A program made the position numbers and the translations under genes. The notes beneath the pieces are model-generated. The model searched no databases and had not been told where the DNA came from. It saw only the letters and a program-made list of their open reading frames with translations. From Undaria pinnatifida (Eukaryota; Sar; Phaeophyceae; Laminariales; Alariaceae), in NCBI GenBank assembly GCA_012845835.1, contig JABAKD010000020.1, positions 7,457,915 to 7,521,914 on the forward strand: a stretch of DNA of 64,000 nucleotides, read 5' to 3'. Every line of letters begins with the position of its first letter. Positions within the stretch are counted from its first letter, which is position 1. Below are positions 34,812 to 46,743 of this stretch, in pieces.

Positions 34812-37310
34812 GCCGAAAGCATCATATGTATCCTACATCCATCCATGTGTGGCGCCAGGAGTTCACCCCCCAAGAATCTCGCCACCTCCTTCACTTCGCC
34901 CCTGTATCGACATAAAACACCTCTCCGGCTATCGGGGCCACCGTTGCAAATATCCTTCTTTGTTCTTCCGAGCCTTACTTTGCTTTTGAAAGCCTATTCA
35001 TTGCTCGCCACTGCCACTTCCCTTGCCTTTCAACCCTTGTTGGCGTACCTGCTGCTCCTAGTTGCACTGATGCTGGTACCGGCCCGACGGCTCTTTCCGT
35101 TTCCCATCCGTCTCGCGCCGAGCGTCTTGTCTTCTCCCCTCTCGTCTCGGGTCCTTCCCTTTCTCCAAACTTGTGGACGCCTTTTCTCTCTCCTCTTCGC
35201 CTCGCCGCTCCCCGGTTGGGTTCCGTTGACCCGAAGAGCCCGTACCCCTATTTCTTCTTGACTGGCTCCTCCTTTCCTTACCCGTCACCGCCCCGCCGCT
35301 TCCGTCCTGCAGATGCTCCCCCCTCCCGCCCCCTCGCCCCTACCATGGGTTTGCTTAAACTGCGTACCGTTGAGCTCGAACCACCCGCACCTCCTGTACT
35401 GTTTAAACTCCACACATTCCCCAGCTTCTCTTTGTCCCCGTGCCTCTGCAACCCGCCCCCCCCTTTTCCCCGCATCCTCCTCCTTTCCTCTCCTCTGCTC
35501 TACCTTCGCCCCCCCGGAATTAAACACCCTCCATTGCCCCCTCTCGGCCCCGCTGATGTCGTGCATGCATGTGCACTATATCGGCGATGCCTTCAGGAGC
35601 CTTTTCGTACTCCCGAAGTCCGGCTTAGGTTTCGGCGGCACCCAGAACGGGGCCGGATACGTCGTCTCGTCGCGCTTCATTGTGAATGTCGTCTCTAGCA
35701 CGCACTTCTCCCACTTTCTCAAATCCACGCTAAACTGCCTTACAAAACAGCTCTGAAACCCTTGGTCCCTCGATATCATCCTATGCAACGCATGAAACTC
35801 CCTAGTCTCCTTCGCCACCAGCTGCATGTTATTCCCCAACGCCCCTCATCATGACCTCGCCCCTCTACCACCCGGTGTTGTTTTGTCTACTACATAAGTA
35901 GCCAGAAACATGACTACCTCAAACAACGCTTCCGCCCTGTGCGGTATAGACCCCCCCCCCCCCACCCTCCCCCTTCCCACCCCCCTGATTGTTCTGCTTT
36001 CCCGTGGTCTAGCAGATCCATCCCTGAAAATTACGCCAAATGCTCCACTCCGTCTCTTTCCGTCTTGAATTATTTTGCGCACATTGATGAAAATGATGTC
36101 CCGTTCGTGTACGGCGGAATATTGTTGTCGGCCCTGATCGATGCCAATACTGTCGTCGGGTGGTCATTCTTCTTATACTTTGACTTTCCGCCCACCTCCC
36201 ATACCATATTCTGTGGTCCTCCAAACCACACCCATTCATACCTGACCCGTTCCAGTACGTGGCCTCGTTCCGGACCTTGATCTCCTCTCCCCTCCCCACC
36301 ACCCCTGCTGCTGTCCTTCGAGTCTTCGTTTCCCCAACCATCCCCCCTTCTTGCTGCACCTCCTCCCTTCTGCTGCCTCGACCTTCCTTCACTTCGCCAA
36401 TTTCCACTCCCGCAACCCCCTCCCCCCCATGCTGTGCCTCCTCCCTTTTTGATTCCCCGCCGCCCCGATACGCAGCCACCCATTTGGTATGCTATCTCCT
36501 TCTCCACCCCCACATCCTGTCGCTGCACCTCGTATAAACAACCCACTCCCCGTCTCCCGTCGTCGGGAATATCTGCGGACCCCTTCACCCCCCGATCCGC
36601 CCCCCCAGCTTGTTGTATCCTCCTCGTTGGTACTCGAGTATTTGTTCCTTTCCCTTTCTCTCCATGTTCCCCTCCCATCCTGCACCACTGCTGTTAGGAC
36701 CGACCAATGCCTTCACTCCTGTTTCCCCCCTCCCTCTTCCTTTGGTATACCTCACTACTGTTGAATGGTGGCCTTATCTGCCTGCCTCCTCTGCAGTCTA
36801 AGTATGGTCCAACACCCCTACCTCTTCCCCCACTAATATACGAACTTCTTCGAGGTTTGCACGGAGGGGTGCTGCCACTGCTGCCACGGTCTGCGCTGCA
36901 GTTTCTGTGCCCACTGCTGCCTATATCCCTGCTGTGATAATCGTTGCATACGTAGTTGGCAGGAACGTGACTGCTTCCTACGCTGAGACGATTCACGCGG
37001 TCGTGTATTTAGTCTCTCAGGGAAGGATTCATAACCGTCCCCTGGCCTAAATTGCCGCTGCGACGACCTGCGACGTTGCTGCTGCTACTCGAAGCGGGCT
37101 CACCTACTTTCCCCCCCTCCCCTTTCCTTACTCTCACCGGGTCCTTTTCTGTGCTCCCCATCTCCCTTTTTCCTGGAGCACTTCTCCGTGATGCCCTTCT
37201 CCTGTGCAGTGGTGCTGCCGCTCGTGGTCGCTTCAACCCCCCCCACCTCCTCCACCTCCTCTTCTTCCTCCAGTCACGGAGAGGTACTGCCTTCTCGCTG
37301 GCCTTTCCGC
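34812..37310 (-). pseudogene. Upstream (gag-like) part of the minus-strand retroelement
   Basis: This purine-rich minus strand precedes the RT in the same orientation. The best piece is the 87-codon frame 35839-35576 (GNNMQLVAKETREFHALHRM, then QFSVDLRKWEKC), which has a balanced composition unlike the low-complexity frames around it. Another is near 36120-35850 (SGAFGVIFRDGSARPRESRT). Around them lie Gly/Arg/Glu-rich stretches broken by stops. Position before the RT and between LTR-like repeats suggests gag or an N-terminal pol region. I recognise no specific domain, so the role is an inference. Confidence 0.4.
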
Positions 37311-37322
37311 TCAGTTACGTCG

Positions 37323-37640
37323 TGAAATTTCAACCGGACGCTTACCCTCTGCTGTCTACTCTTCGCTGCTGCCTGCCTCTACTGCTGCCTGCCCTCTCCA
37401 TCTCCTCTTCGTCTCTCTATCTACGAAGACAGCGTTCTGCACGTTAATGACCTCGTCCCAATCCAAACGAAATTGCCCACGAATATCAATCCCTGGACCC
37501 ATCCCCCCTTTCTCATGTTAATTACGTCTGTCCGTATCGTACTCATGTTTAGTTCCATGTCTTCCTGTGTATTTACGTCAGTTTTTACTGTAGCTTTGTC
37601 CCATCTATGCCCAAACACCAGGTTGTCTAACAACCCTACA
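37323..37640 (-). repeat. LTR-like direct repeat, right copy
   Basis: This is the partner of 29451-29765. On + it starts TGAAATTTC and ends CCCTACA, so both strands have TG...CA ends. For a minus-oriented element this would be the 5' LTR, immediately ahead of the gag-like stretch. Confidence 0.55.
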
Positions 37641-38239
37641 CTGCATTTTTCCCCATCCGCCGCCGGAGCGTCAAAAGTGTAAGCCACACTTATGTGTTTA
37701 AAGACCACACACCATGACCACCCATCTATTGTGACAACGAACATGCAAGCATGCTTTGACCGTAATACCGGCGAAAAACAAAAAATGATACGTACGCTAA
37801 AATCAAAAAATGATACGTACGCTAAAAATGTTATTAGCAGAATGCAGAGTTTCGATCATAACTGCTGCCTCCCCCAAAAAATACACTTATCATTTTTCTT
37901 AGAACTAACAGCTACGTATCGATATGTAGGGGGTGTGCGAAGTGGCTTTGGGTGATATACAACAGCAACAACAACAGCAACAGGTCGACCTAGTGGGCAT
38001 GTCCCCGGTGTTACTCGCTTTTTTCGTAGCTCAAAGCGGGAGATAACCGGCTATCTTTATTTCGACCAGAATCGAAAATGACAACTGGCACGAAAGGCAA
38101 GAGAGTCTCCGTCCCGTGACTACCCCGAATACCAAAGGCCATCATCATAATATTAATATCATATAAAATGCATGACCACATCACCTCGCCTGTTGTATTT
38201 ATCAATACGTATCTCTTTCTTATAATGAGCGATGTCAGA
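37641..38239. other. Spacer with a 27-bp doublet
   Basis: The phrase AAAAAATGATACGTACGCTAA occurs twice in tandem at about 37781-37828. TTTTTCCCCATCCGCCG (37645-37663) is also found in the short retroposon-like insert at 43400. No gene is recognised. Confidence 0.4.
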
Positions 38240-39860
38240 AAATAATAGTAACTACAAATATTCTAGCTTTCGATCCATGTACAATAACAAATTATGAAGA
38301 TAAAACGCGTTATTTACTACACCTAAACACTGGGTTGCATACTGTATCTAACATCAAAGCTTCTAGAATACCAGGTAGTAAACATTACTAGACAGATGAT
38401 ATAAAGGGATGTCTTCTTGCTACAACCGTCAGGTTTGTCCCCTTCAAGGATTTATAGTTTCCGCGCACATATTGAAATATCCCGCCCCAGCCCCCCCCTC
38501 CCTTTTCCCTCCCCCGATCCCTCTTGTTCAAAAACCCCCCACCCCTCCCCCCCCCCCCCCTCCCCCGACCCCTCCCCCCCCCCCACCTCTCTTTTCTTTT
38601 TCCGCCTAGTTTGTTCAAACGCCCCACTTACAATCGAAATCGGCCAAAGTAATAAACACCTCTACGCAGTTGATATCACGTCATTATCTTTGTGACCATC
38701 CATGACGTCGTTTTCATTCTCTCCCCCCACCCCCTCACCCCCCCCCCTTCAACGCCCACCACCCGCACGATCGCTCGCCTAGACATAGCACCACGCGTGT
38801 AACAAGCCCCTACATATCTTTGTTTTCAAAGCCCGAGTGTATTTGAAAATTCTACGTGACCTAAAACTCTTGAACCCCCCCCTCCCCCCCCCCCCCCCGC
38901 CCCTTCTCGCTCTCCCTCGCTCAAACGCCCCACCTAATATGGATATCCGCCATATTAATAAACACTTCACGCACTGGATATCACCTCATTATCTTCCTAG
39001 AGCCATCCATGCCGCTGCCTCCCCCCCCCCTCGCCCCCGCCCCGAACGCCCCCTCCTTCCCCACCACCGGCACCATCGCGTAGACCTAGCACCACACGTA
39101 TAACAAACCCCTACATCTATGCCACCTGAAGCCCTTCCCCCCCCCCCCCCCCCCCCCCACCTGCCCCCACTCCCCACCTCCCCACCCCCCCCACCCCATC
39201 CCACCCCCACCCCCTCGAACACTCCGCCCTCTACTGGCTGATTGTACGACTCACCCCAGGATATACATGTTAAATTGATGCATTCTTTCCAAAACCGTCA
39301 CATTAATCCCCTTTAAAGAATATATAGCTTCCACGCACAGGTTGAGCTGCCCCACGCGCCCCCCATGATAAACTGGTGCTTTTCATTTTTTCTTCACAAA
39401 ACCGTCAGATTTATCCCCTTGAAGGATTTTTCGCTTTCACGCAAAAAATTTCCCGCCTGTCCGACCCCCCCCGTCCCCCCTCCCCCCTTCCTCCCCCCTC
39501 CAACTCCGCTCCCTTTTGATCAAAATCAGGCCCCCAAGTCCGTCAAAACCCCGCCCTCCCCTCACTGGTTCTTCGACTTACATGATTCACTTGATAAACT
39601 GATGCATTTCCTTCCACAGCTGTCAGATTTTGTCCCCCTCCAAAACGGGTTTTATAGTTTCCACACACAGACTGACTAACATCACCCTGTTGGCCCTGAT
39701 AGCTACACTGTAGTTGCAAGGGGAGTCGCCGACCTATATCCATAACGAGGACACACAACCCGTAATACGCGCGATCGGAGTATCACACACAGCTTGCAAA
39801 GATGAGTTTCGACAAAATCTTCGATCTCACAGCTGGAGTGTATTATCATTTTTCACAATG
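38240..39860 (+). repeat. C-tract family repeat, copy 4 (most complete)
   Basis: The order is: lead block (38240-38400), GTCAGGTTTGTCCCCTTCAAGG module (38430), poly-C, ACGCAGTTGATATCACG module (38663), poly-C, CACGCGTGTAACAAGCCCC block, then an acgtgacctaaa-type restart (38853), poly-C, a second set of modules (38930-39120), a long poly-C (39137-39157), three GATAAACTG/GTCAGATTT modules (39270, 39380, 39600) and the terminal module (39650-39840). The first kilobase is an inverted match to 31020-32060. Confidence 0.8.
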
Positions 39861-41335
39861 ATTCATCCAACTAGTTGCCTATCGAATCAGGTATTTGTCG
39901 GCGTTTTAAGACTGAACGTTGACACTAGCCCATCCTAATGAGTCGCATAGCATATACAGGCTCGTGCGCGGAGGCAGGCGCCACCACGAGCCACGCTACG
40001 GCGCAGTCTCGGTTTGCGTGGAGGGGACTGCGCCGGCAGAAGGCTGGATTCGACGACGAAGGAGGCGGGCGACTGGCTGTCGACGGGCGGGGAAGAGACG
40101 GATTGAACTCTCCCTGAACGAAAATTTTGTTTTGCGGATCAGCACCGCGAACTGCGTGGAGCATTTTGTTTTTTTTATGGACAGGGGAGAAGGGGAACCG
40201 ATTGGAATTGAGTGTGAACGAGAGCAAGTGCAAAGGAGCTGGCCGAGTGAGCCAAGGCGATGAGGCGGCCACGGGGAACCACAGCAGGAGGATGGCACAC
40301 GGAGACCCACGACCGGCACGCACATCATCATCATGAGAGCAGCGATCGTCTTTTTTCAGTTTTTTTTTTACGAGGCAGTAGTACAACATGTTACTTACGA
40401 CACTGATTTTTGTGGAGTTGGTTGAGTTGTATACGCTCCATGGGGAACGACCCGCCACAATTTTCAATTTTCAGGCACGGGCGTCGTAGCGGCGCTGCAA
40501 CCTGTCAAATAGCTCGGGAAGGAGGGGCGATCATTGATATCTGTACTGTGATTTTTGGTTCCATTGCTCTTGTTTCACTGCATCCCCGCGAGTCGTCACT
40601 CTGACAGCACTCCAGACAGCAGGCGCATTCGTCTATACTCACGATTACCGTGCGGTGCGTACGGTGCAGGCAGCCCAACCGCTGTAGTTTGTAGCCGCGA
40701 GTTGGTTAGTTGTGGGAACGGGGGAACTCTATGCTGTAGTTGAGTGGATACCCGCGGCCATGTGAGTTCAGGTTGCACATTGGACCTTTTCACTTGTGCG
40801 CCTTTTTCCGTATCGTGCGTTTTTAGGTGGGAAAGCGTAGTGTTTTTTTATTTCACTTGGTTTTTCGGATCTTCCTAGGGCTCCAGCACCTTTGTGTGAC
40901 CACGGACTCTGGATTTTTGACAAGAGTTAATGTGAGAAAACAACAAGAACAACAATATGCAGAATTCTGGTACATAAGGAGAGACTCCGTTTCGAAGAGC
41001 TACAGCATGAATGAGTCGAAGAAAGCGGGTCCTCATAACCCACTCCCACACCTCTAATTGGCCTGGCTGTGAAGCCAGGAAAACGCAGAGAAAAGCAATT
41101 AAACGAAATGCAGACTCAAAAATATGGCAAGCCACCGATCAAACCCCTGTCGCGTACCGCCGGTGTGGCGGGGGGGGGGGAGGGGGGACGGAAAAGGCAC
41201 CACGGCAAAACAAACTGCCGAAGAAGTGGCTACGGCAATAAAAACTATAATCAATCGTCCGTTCGCGGTAGCACAGTTCCAGATACTGGTCTGCAGATTC
41301 TTTTTTTTTATTTATATTTGTTTTATTTAAAAAAT
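39861..41335. other. About 1.5 kb unassigned
   Basis: No domain or repeat partner was found. A poly-G run lies at about 41168-41187. The frames at 39919-40263 (+) and 40467-39925 (minus) overlap each other and neither has a motif. Confidence 0.35.
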
Positions 41336-41339
41336 TAAA

Positions 41340-41570
41340 ATACACTCCATCCAGCTGTGAGATCGAATATTTCGTCGAAACTCATCTTTGCTAGCTGTGT
41401 GTGATACTCCGATCGCGCGTATTACGAGTTGTGTGTCCTCATTAAGGTTATAGGTCGGCGACTCCCCTTGCAACTACAGGTAGTGTAGCTATCAGGGTCA
41501 ACAGGGTGATGTTAAGCAGTCTGTGCGCGGAAACTATAAAACCCGTTTGTGAGGGGAACAAAAAATTATA
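41340..41570 (-). repeat. Terminal module of the C-tract family abutting R1 copy B
   Basis: The minus-strand match covers TTTATAGTTTCCGCGCACAG, GTTGACCCTGATAGCTACAC, ACGCGCGATCGGAGTATCAC and GATCTCACAGCTGG. The match ends within a few bases of the R1 start at about 41571, suggesting that R1 inserted into, or recombined with, this repeat. Confidence 0.7.
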
Positions 41571-43347
41571 GTATACAAGGGCTCCGCATGGGTGCCAGCA
41601 TCGCCGGCGCCCATGCCTCGGGTAGGGCAGGGCAGCACTTTGACAATTTAAGGTGTAGCTGTCCGATTTGGCATGCATTGAACTTTAAAGTAATGCCAAG
41701 AGTTTAATACGAACATAGGATTATGAAAACCATGCTTTGACAGAAGAAAAAGAAATATTATACAACAAAGACGGCAAGCATAGGCGAAACACACTATGTT
41801 AAATGCGCCGTCAATAAAAGTTGGCGTCTATCAAACAAAAATACCGAAAATAGTGTTATTGAGAACCTGCGTCGCCTCTAGGCGAAACGGAAGAGGCCTT
41901 GGCATTAATGAAGAGACTGCACTGCTGTCCCCGTGGCAATGGAGGTTCGAAGTCGACAGGACGCAAAGTTGGTTTGCATCAAAAGTCGACATGGGGCCAT
42001 GTCAGCCGGCGAGGTTTTGGAAGAAGATTGCTTTGTTGTTACGTGAAGGCTGTCGCATTGATTGGTCTGCGTGGTCGCGGGCGCGGAGGAAAACGTGGAA
42101 GAGGAGGGCGATCTCTCGTCGCGGCGGCGTTGTCTAAGATGGGTGCGGGGATGGCTTTGCTCGTCGGGAGGTTGGCGTAGCACTTCTTTTCTGTTTCTTC
42201 TCGGGAAGGCGGGATATGTGTGTCTGCTGTCTTTGCTTCGTGGGTGCTTTCACGTTGTCGAAAGCGGACGCGTCGCCTCAATACATAATATCCGGAGTGT
42301 CTCTACCATGACGACTGCTGATAGTGCCGTGCGTGTTTCCTAGAGACTGACATACTAATTACTGGTAATAATAATAATGTACCTTTGCAACTTTTTTTTC
42401 TCTTCATCCAATTTATTATCCCCGCACCACTCTCGCGCTCCCTCCCAGTAGTAACTCAGATTATCCGGGGTCACATCGCGAGCCCTCCTCCTCCCTCCCC
42501 ACTTCGAAACGTGCCTTCGTTTTCACCGCGAGCAGAATCCAGCATTTTCTTCCCTCGTCGACTCGCGTCGAATTGTACCTACCCACGCTGCTAGGCGCTC
42601 TCCGCAGTTGATCCTTTCTTTTTTTTTGCATTTTTGCAAATAAAGTCAAATCGGGTGTCGAACGCAAGGACAACCAAACGTTAGTAGTAAGACCACCGGG
42701 GGGCGGCTGGCCGACAATTGATTAAACAAAACAGGGTCTTTGCATAGAGATTACATTCCCTCCCCCATATTGTATGATATTACGATGGTTGACGCGATAT
42801 AGAAAACCGCGTTAAATACCTAAATATCAGCTTACGCGAAGTTTAAAATATCATGAATAACGAACGATCGCGACGGTGGAGCACGGCAAAGCATAGCGGG
42901 GCATCGAGGGGCACTGCACGGCGCTTCGTTGCTGTGAGCTATAGCGCTGCGATGGGGTGCTGGACGGTGTGGAGTTGATTAGCCAAGCCCAGATATCAGC
43001 CGATAAAGCTTCGTCAAGTACAAAACAAATGGTGGAAATCAAAGAAAAGCTAAAGCTGGACCGTTCCGCTACTAATGCACAGGCGGCAAATTAGCGGCAA
43101 ATGGTAAGAAGTTCAGCTTACTAGACAAAAAGGAAGAAAAAATCGCGAAAAAGTTCGCAATAGTGTTGGCAGAAATAACAAATTTGCAGGAAGCAGCTGA
43201 AAGGTCAAGAAACCGGCAATATTTCAGTTGTTGTTGTTGTTGTTGTTGTTGTTCTCACCTGTATTGACTCGCATAATCAAGTCCGTGGTCACAGGACAGG
43301 TTCCAGTCACTCTGGAGCTGAGGAATACCCTAGGGAAAAACACAAAC

Positions 43348-43455
43348 AACCCGAAGCGTATGAAAATACGTGGAAGTGTGGTGAGCTAAAGCTTTATTTT
43401 TCCCCATCCGCCGGAGGATACAAAAAAAAAGAAAAAAGAACAACTACAACAACAC
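43348..43455 (+). mobile_element. Short retroposon-like insertion in R1 copy B
   Basis: Copy A runs straight through this site (near 2210), so it is an empty site. The insert holds GCGTATGAAAATACGTGGAA, GTGTGGTGAGCTAAAGC, TTTATTTTTCC and GCCGGAGGATA, then an A-rich tail. The same sequence lies inverted at 62288-62366, also ending in an A-run (poly-T on +). A tail at the same end in both copies suggests a SINE-like or processed element of about 75 bp plus tail. Exact target duplications are unclear. Confidence 0.6.
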
Positions 43456-44105
43456 CCAAGGTGGTACACGCATAAATCACAGCTGACGCAATTCATGCCT
43501 TCACCAGAAACATATAAAAAAATTGAAATCGGGAGTCAGTCTACGATGTGCCAGGTCCATACCGGTGCATACGTCTCATTACTCGCGCCTGGAAAAACCG
43601 ACATAACCGATTGCCACCCAAGAAAGACTACCACGTATATATTACACGTGGTATTTTTCAGTACGCATACGCACAACAGACGCAAGTCAATTGGAAAAAC
43701 GAAACAAAGAACAAAGAAGAGAAAGGAAAGGAAATGGGTGCATGAGGCCATGAAAAAGGAAAGAAAAATACATTTGGGGGGGTCTACTGGCGAGTCTGCC
43801 ACCAGAACGGGATGTCGTGGTTTTTCGACGGTCTACAACACTACTGCGAACGACTTCCGATACACCCACCGAAGCACGGACTGTCGGCCAATTACGCGAT
43901 CGACAGCTAGCCGTGGTTGTCACTTGTCTCTGTGTTGGGGGTCCCTGTGCCCTGCCTCTTGTTGGATCTTGTTTGGGTAAAACATGCGGTGTGCTCGATG
44001 GTCTCACGGCAGCAGCACACCAGAACGTCCGCTCGTACGACGTATCATTCTTACAGGAAATGTATTTTTTTTTTTCATCAAAATGAACATAAACCGGTTG
44101 TTATA

Positions 44106-45020
44106 TATTGGACAGAGTGATGCGTGTACGACTAAACTTGCCAACGGCACTCGTACTGCACTTTGAGCCATCTGCAGTGGTTCTAGTTGCTTACTAGTTG
44201 CTGCAGTATGTGCTAGAAGTTTCGCCCTTCGGCTACTGCTGCTACACCTGCTATTGTGCGTTTCCCAATGTCGTCAGTTGGCGTTCATGCTCGTCGTACA
44301 TACTGGTGTTCTTACCCAGTACGTACGGGTCTCCTCGTAACCTCAATCGTACGACGACGAGCTCAAAACAGAAGGACGGTGACATGACATGGCATGGACA
44401 GTGGCCACGTAGAAGCGAGCACAGCGGGATAGTTCGCTGCGAACCAACCGCACTCGTTCATGCCTACAGCAGAGGCTGCCTTGAGTGTCAGCGGCCGTGC
44501 TAAAGCCAGGGCCAAAGGCCGAAGAGACGGCTCTTCTACCTGCTTCGTTTTGGCTCGAGATTCTGTTTCATATTGGACAGAATGATGCGTGTACGACTAA
44601 GCAAACTTGCCAACGGCACTCGTAGTTCACTTTGAGCTATGCTGTGGTTCTGGTTGCTACTAGTTGCTGCATTATGTGCTAGAAGTTTCTCCCTTCGGCT
44701 ACTGCTGCCACCCCTGATGTTGTGTGTTTGCCAATGTCGTCAGTTGGCGTTCATGCTCGTCGTACATACTGCTGTTCTCACCCAGTACGTACGGTTTTCC
44801 TCGTGCCTCAACCGTACGACGACGAGCTCAAAACAGAAGGAAGGTGACATGAAATAATATGGACAATGGCCACATAGAAGCGAGCACAGCGGGATAGTTC
44901 GCTGCGAATCAACCGCACTCGTTCATGGCTACAGCTGAGGCTGCCTGGAGTGTCAGCGGCCGTGCTAAAGCCAGGGCCAAATGGCTCTACCTTCTTGGTT
45001 TTGTCTCGAGATTCTGTTAC
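44106..45020 (+). repeat. Tandem duplication of about 465 bp inside R1 copy B
   Basis: TATTGGACAGAGTGATGCG begins at 44106 and a variant at 44571. The units share GCTGTGGTTCTGGTTGCTAC, AGCACAGCGGGATAGTTCGC and GAGGCTGCCT(G/T)GAGTGTCAG. This is the same duplication as in copy A, so it predates R1 spreading. Confidence 0.7.
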
Positions 45021-45613
45021 GTGAAAATCATCATGATTTGGGAGTCATTTTGTCACGAAACGTCTTCCCGTCGGTAATTTGTGTCACTAAGTTGTTGGAT
45101 ATCGTCGGTAATTTGTGTCACGTTTTAGGTGAATCCACACTAAAAAGTTGAATTTCCAGCTGGCAAAACGAGCAGATACAAAAATCAATAAAAAGGCCGA
45201 GCAAGAAACAAAACGAACTAGTAAAAAAGTACAGCAAAGAAACTAACGCTCGAGAGTATGCCACCGCAAAATTCCAAACATTATCAAGTACCGCTTGGAA
45301 ATGATGCCCATTTTGTAAATCATCCAGGCGTTGCAGTCATTAAGATTCAACCGAAATCTCCAAAATTCCTCCTCGATATGCGGTATTTTTGGAACTTTTC
45401 GCTTGTCTCGCTCGGCATCCGTCCGCGTTCACGTCGATGTGCGCAACGGACACGGCAGGGCGAGGGGCGTTGAAGCCGCCCCCCGAAGGCGGCGCTCGAA
45501 CGAAGCTATATTCGACCGAGAATTCCAGTTCCGCGAATCGCATACTTCGGCCGAGACAAATAAAAACTCCTGACCAAATCCCTGACACCAAAGAAGAATT
45601 ATATATAGATTTA

Positions 45614-45957
45614 TGCGGAAGCATTATTGACATGTGTTTCCAGGCTTCGTGGGGTGGAAGGTTTCCTCACGGAGGCAGTCGGTGATGGTAATGATACGGA
45701 CCCGGGCTTTGATGGAGTGATACTGCCCGAATATATGGCCGAGGGGAGCCCGTGACAAATTGGTACGGCCCACTCGTGCGTGTACGAAGTGCGTGATATA
45801 CTGATACCGCTTTTCTTTATGGTTTATTTGAGGGCTTTGACAATCAGGTACTGTGTTGTATGATACCACACTATGTTCTACGCTCCTCATCTATACGGCA
45901 TCGGGGCAAGCCGCGAAACCACACAGCTTGCGTCGTCTACAGCAGTTCTAGACAACA
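45614..45957 (+). repeat. LTR-like repeat (partner of 57752-58122)
   Basis: TGCGGAAGCATTATTGA through GGCTTCGTGGGGTG, GAAGTGCGTGA and TTTTTCTTTATGGTTTAT-type blocks to GTTCTAGACAACA aligns with 57752-58122. It starts TG and ends CA. It is followed by a TGG-initiated PBS-like sequence and a gag-like start, so it is read as a 5' LTR of a truncated element. Confidence 0.6.
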
Positions 45958-45969
45958 CGATTCTCGTGT

Positions 45970-46073
45970 TGGTCCGGGCCCGGAGCTGCTGAAGGGGTGC
46001 TACCATGCCAGAGGGGGATGAGCTTCTCCAGCAGCGTATTTTTGAGCTGGAGAAGGAACTTGACGCCGGATAA
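45970..46073 (+). pseudogene. PBS-like site and truncated gag start of an LTR element
   Basis: Twelve bases after the LTR, TGGTCCGGGCCCGGA (45970) could pair with a tRNA 3' end. An ATG at 46005 opens MPEGDELLQQRIFELEKELD, a coiled-coil-like heptad start common in gag proteins, which stops at 46071. The following sequence (CAAGCGCTTTGGCAGCG twice near 46100-46135) soon loses any coding look. Gag identity is inferred from position. Confidence 0.4.
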
Positions 46074-46740
46074 ACGGTGAGCCATGCGACGGAGGTGGCA
46101 AGCGCTTTGGCAGCGTTGGCAAGCGCTTTGGCAGCGTGGGTGGTAGCTGAGAGACCACTGAGCTATCAGCCGAGGAATCAACTGGGCGAGACGCTGAATA
46201 TACGGCAGCGAAGTATTTGGCAGCGGCTTCGGTGGAGATGGGTTGGACTTTGTTTTGATTTTGTGCTTCCCCGTGTCACATACATTGTAATATTTGACGT
46301 TGTTTTTCGTCAGGTCGTCTTTGTTGTGTGCAGAATCATGCGAGGTGTGTGTGATATCATACTTTTTTACTCGCAGACGTACAGAAGTACGCCACTTAGA
46401 CTAGTGCAGATAAAATGGGGGTGTGTATGATATCATATTTGTTTACTCGCAGACGCGAGGACGCACGAGGAAAGTCATCCCGCAGACCTACCACTCCCCC
46501 CCCCCCTTGTCCCGCGAGGCCCAAAAAAACATTTTTTTCAACATTTTTTTTTTAATTTATTTTGTTTCCTTGCTTGATGGTTCGTTTCATACCTGTGCCC
46601 CTGTGGATGGTTTACCGCACACTCTTGCGTTAACAAAGAGGCTTGGCAAGCAAGCCATCATTGTAAGAGCAAGGGATGTCAAGCTGTACTTTAAGTTGTT
46701 TAGGATTTTAAATCCTTGCGTCAAAGTAAGGCGGTCAATG
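46074..46740. other. Spacer with duplicated GTGTATGATATCAT blocks
   Basis: GATATCATACTTTTTTACTC (about 46351) and its variant at 46428 form a doublet of about 80 bp. GCAGACGTACAGAAGTACGC (46374) recurs at 48796. No gene is recognised. Confidence 0.4.
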
Positions 46741-46743
46741 TAG

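Larger units (their letters stand above)
41571..45600 (+). repeat. R1 dispersed repeat, copy B (about 4.0 kb)
   Basis: Collinear with 353-3870. It differs by a roughly 108-bp insertion at 43348-43455, a more complete second tandem unit (44571-45020) and a distal stretch (45020-45265) missing from copy A. Part of that stretch recurs near 60525-60575, so it belongs to the element. The 161-codon frame at 43495-43980 is broken in copy A and so is probably not a functional gene. Confidence 0.75.

Noticed and set aside
36070-36678. 202-codon minus-strand Gly/Arg-rich frame as a real protein
   Set aside because: It overlaps two other minus frames of similar composition, so length reflects base bias. 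Only short internal pieces look protein-like.
43495-43980. 161-codon + frame in R1 copy B as a conserved gene
   Set aside because: The equivalent region in copy A is broken into several frames. Nucleotide similarity is even across the region, with no codon-like pattern.
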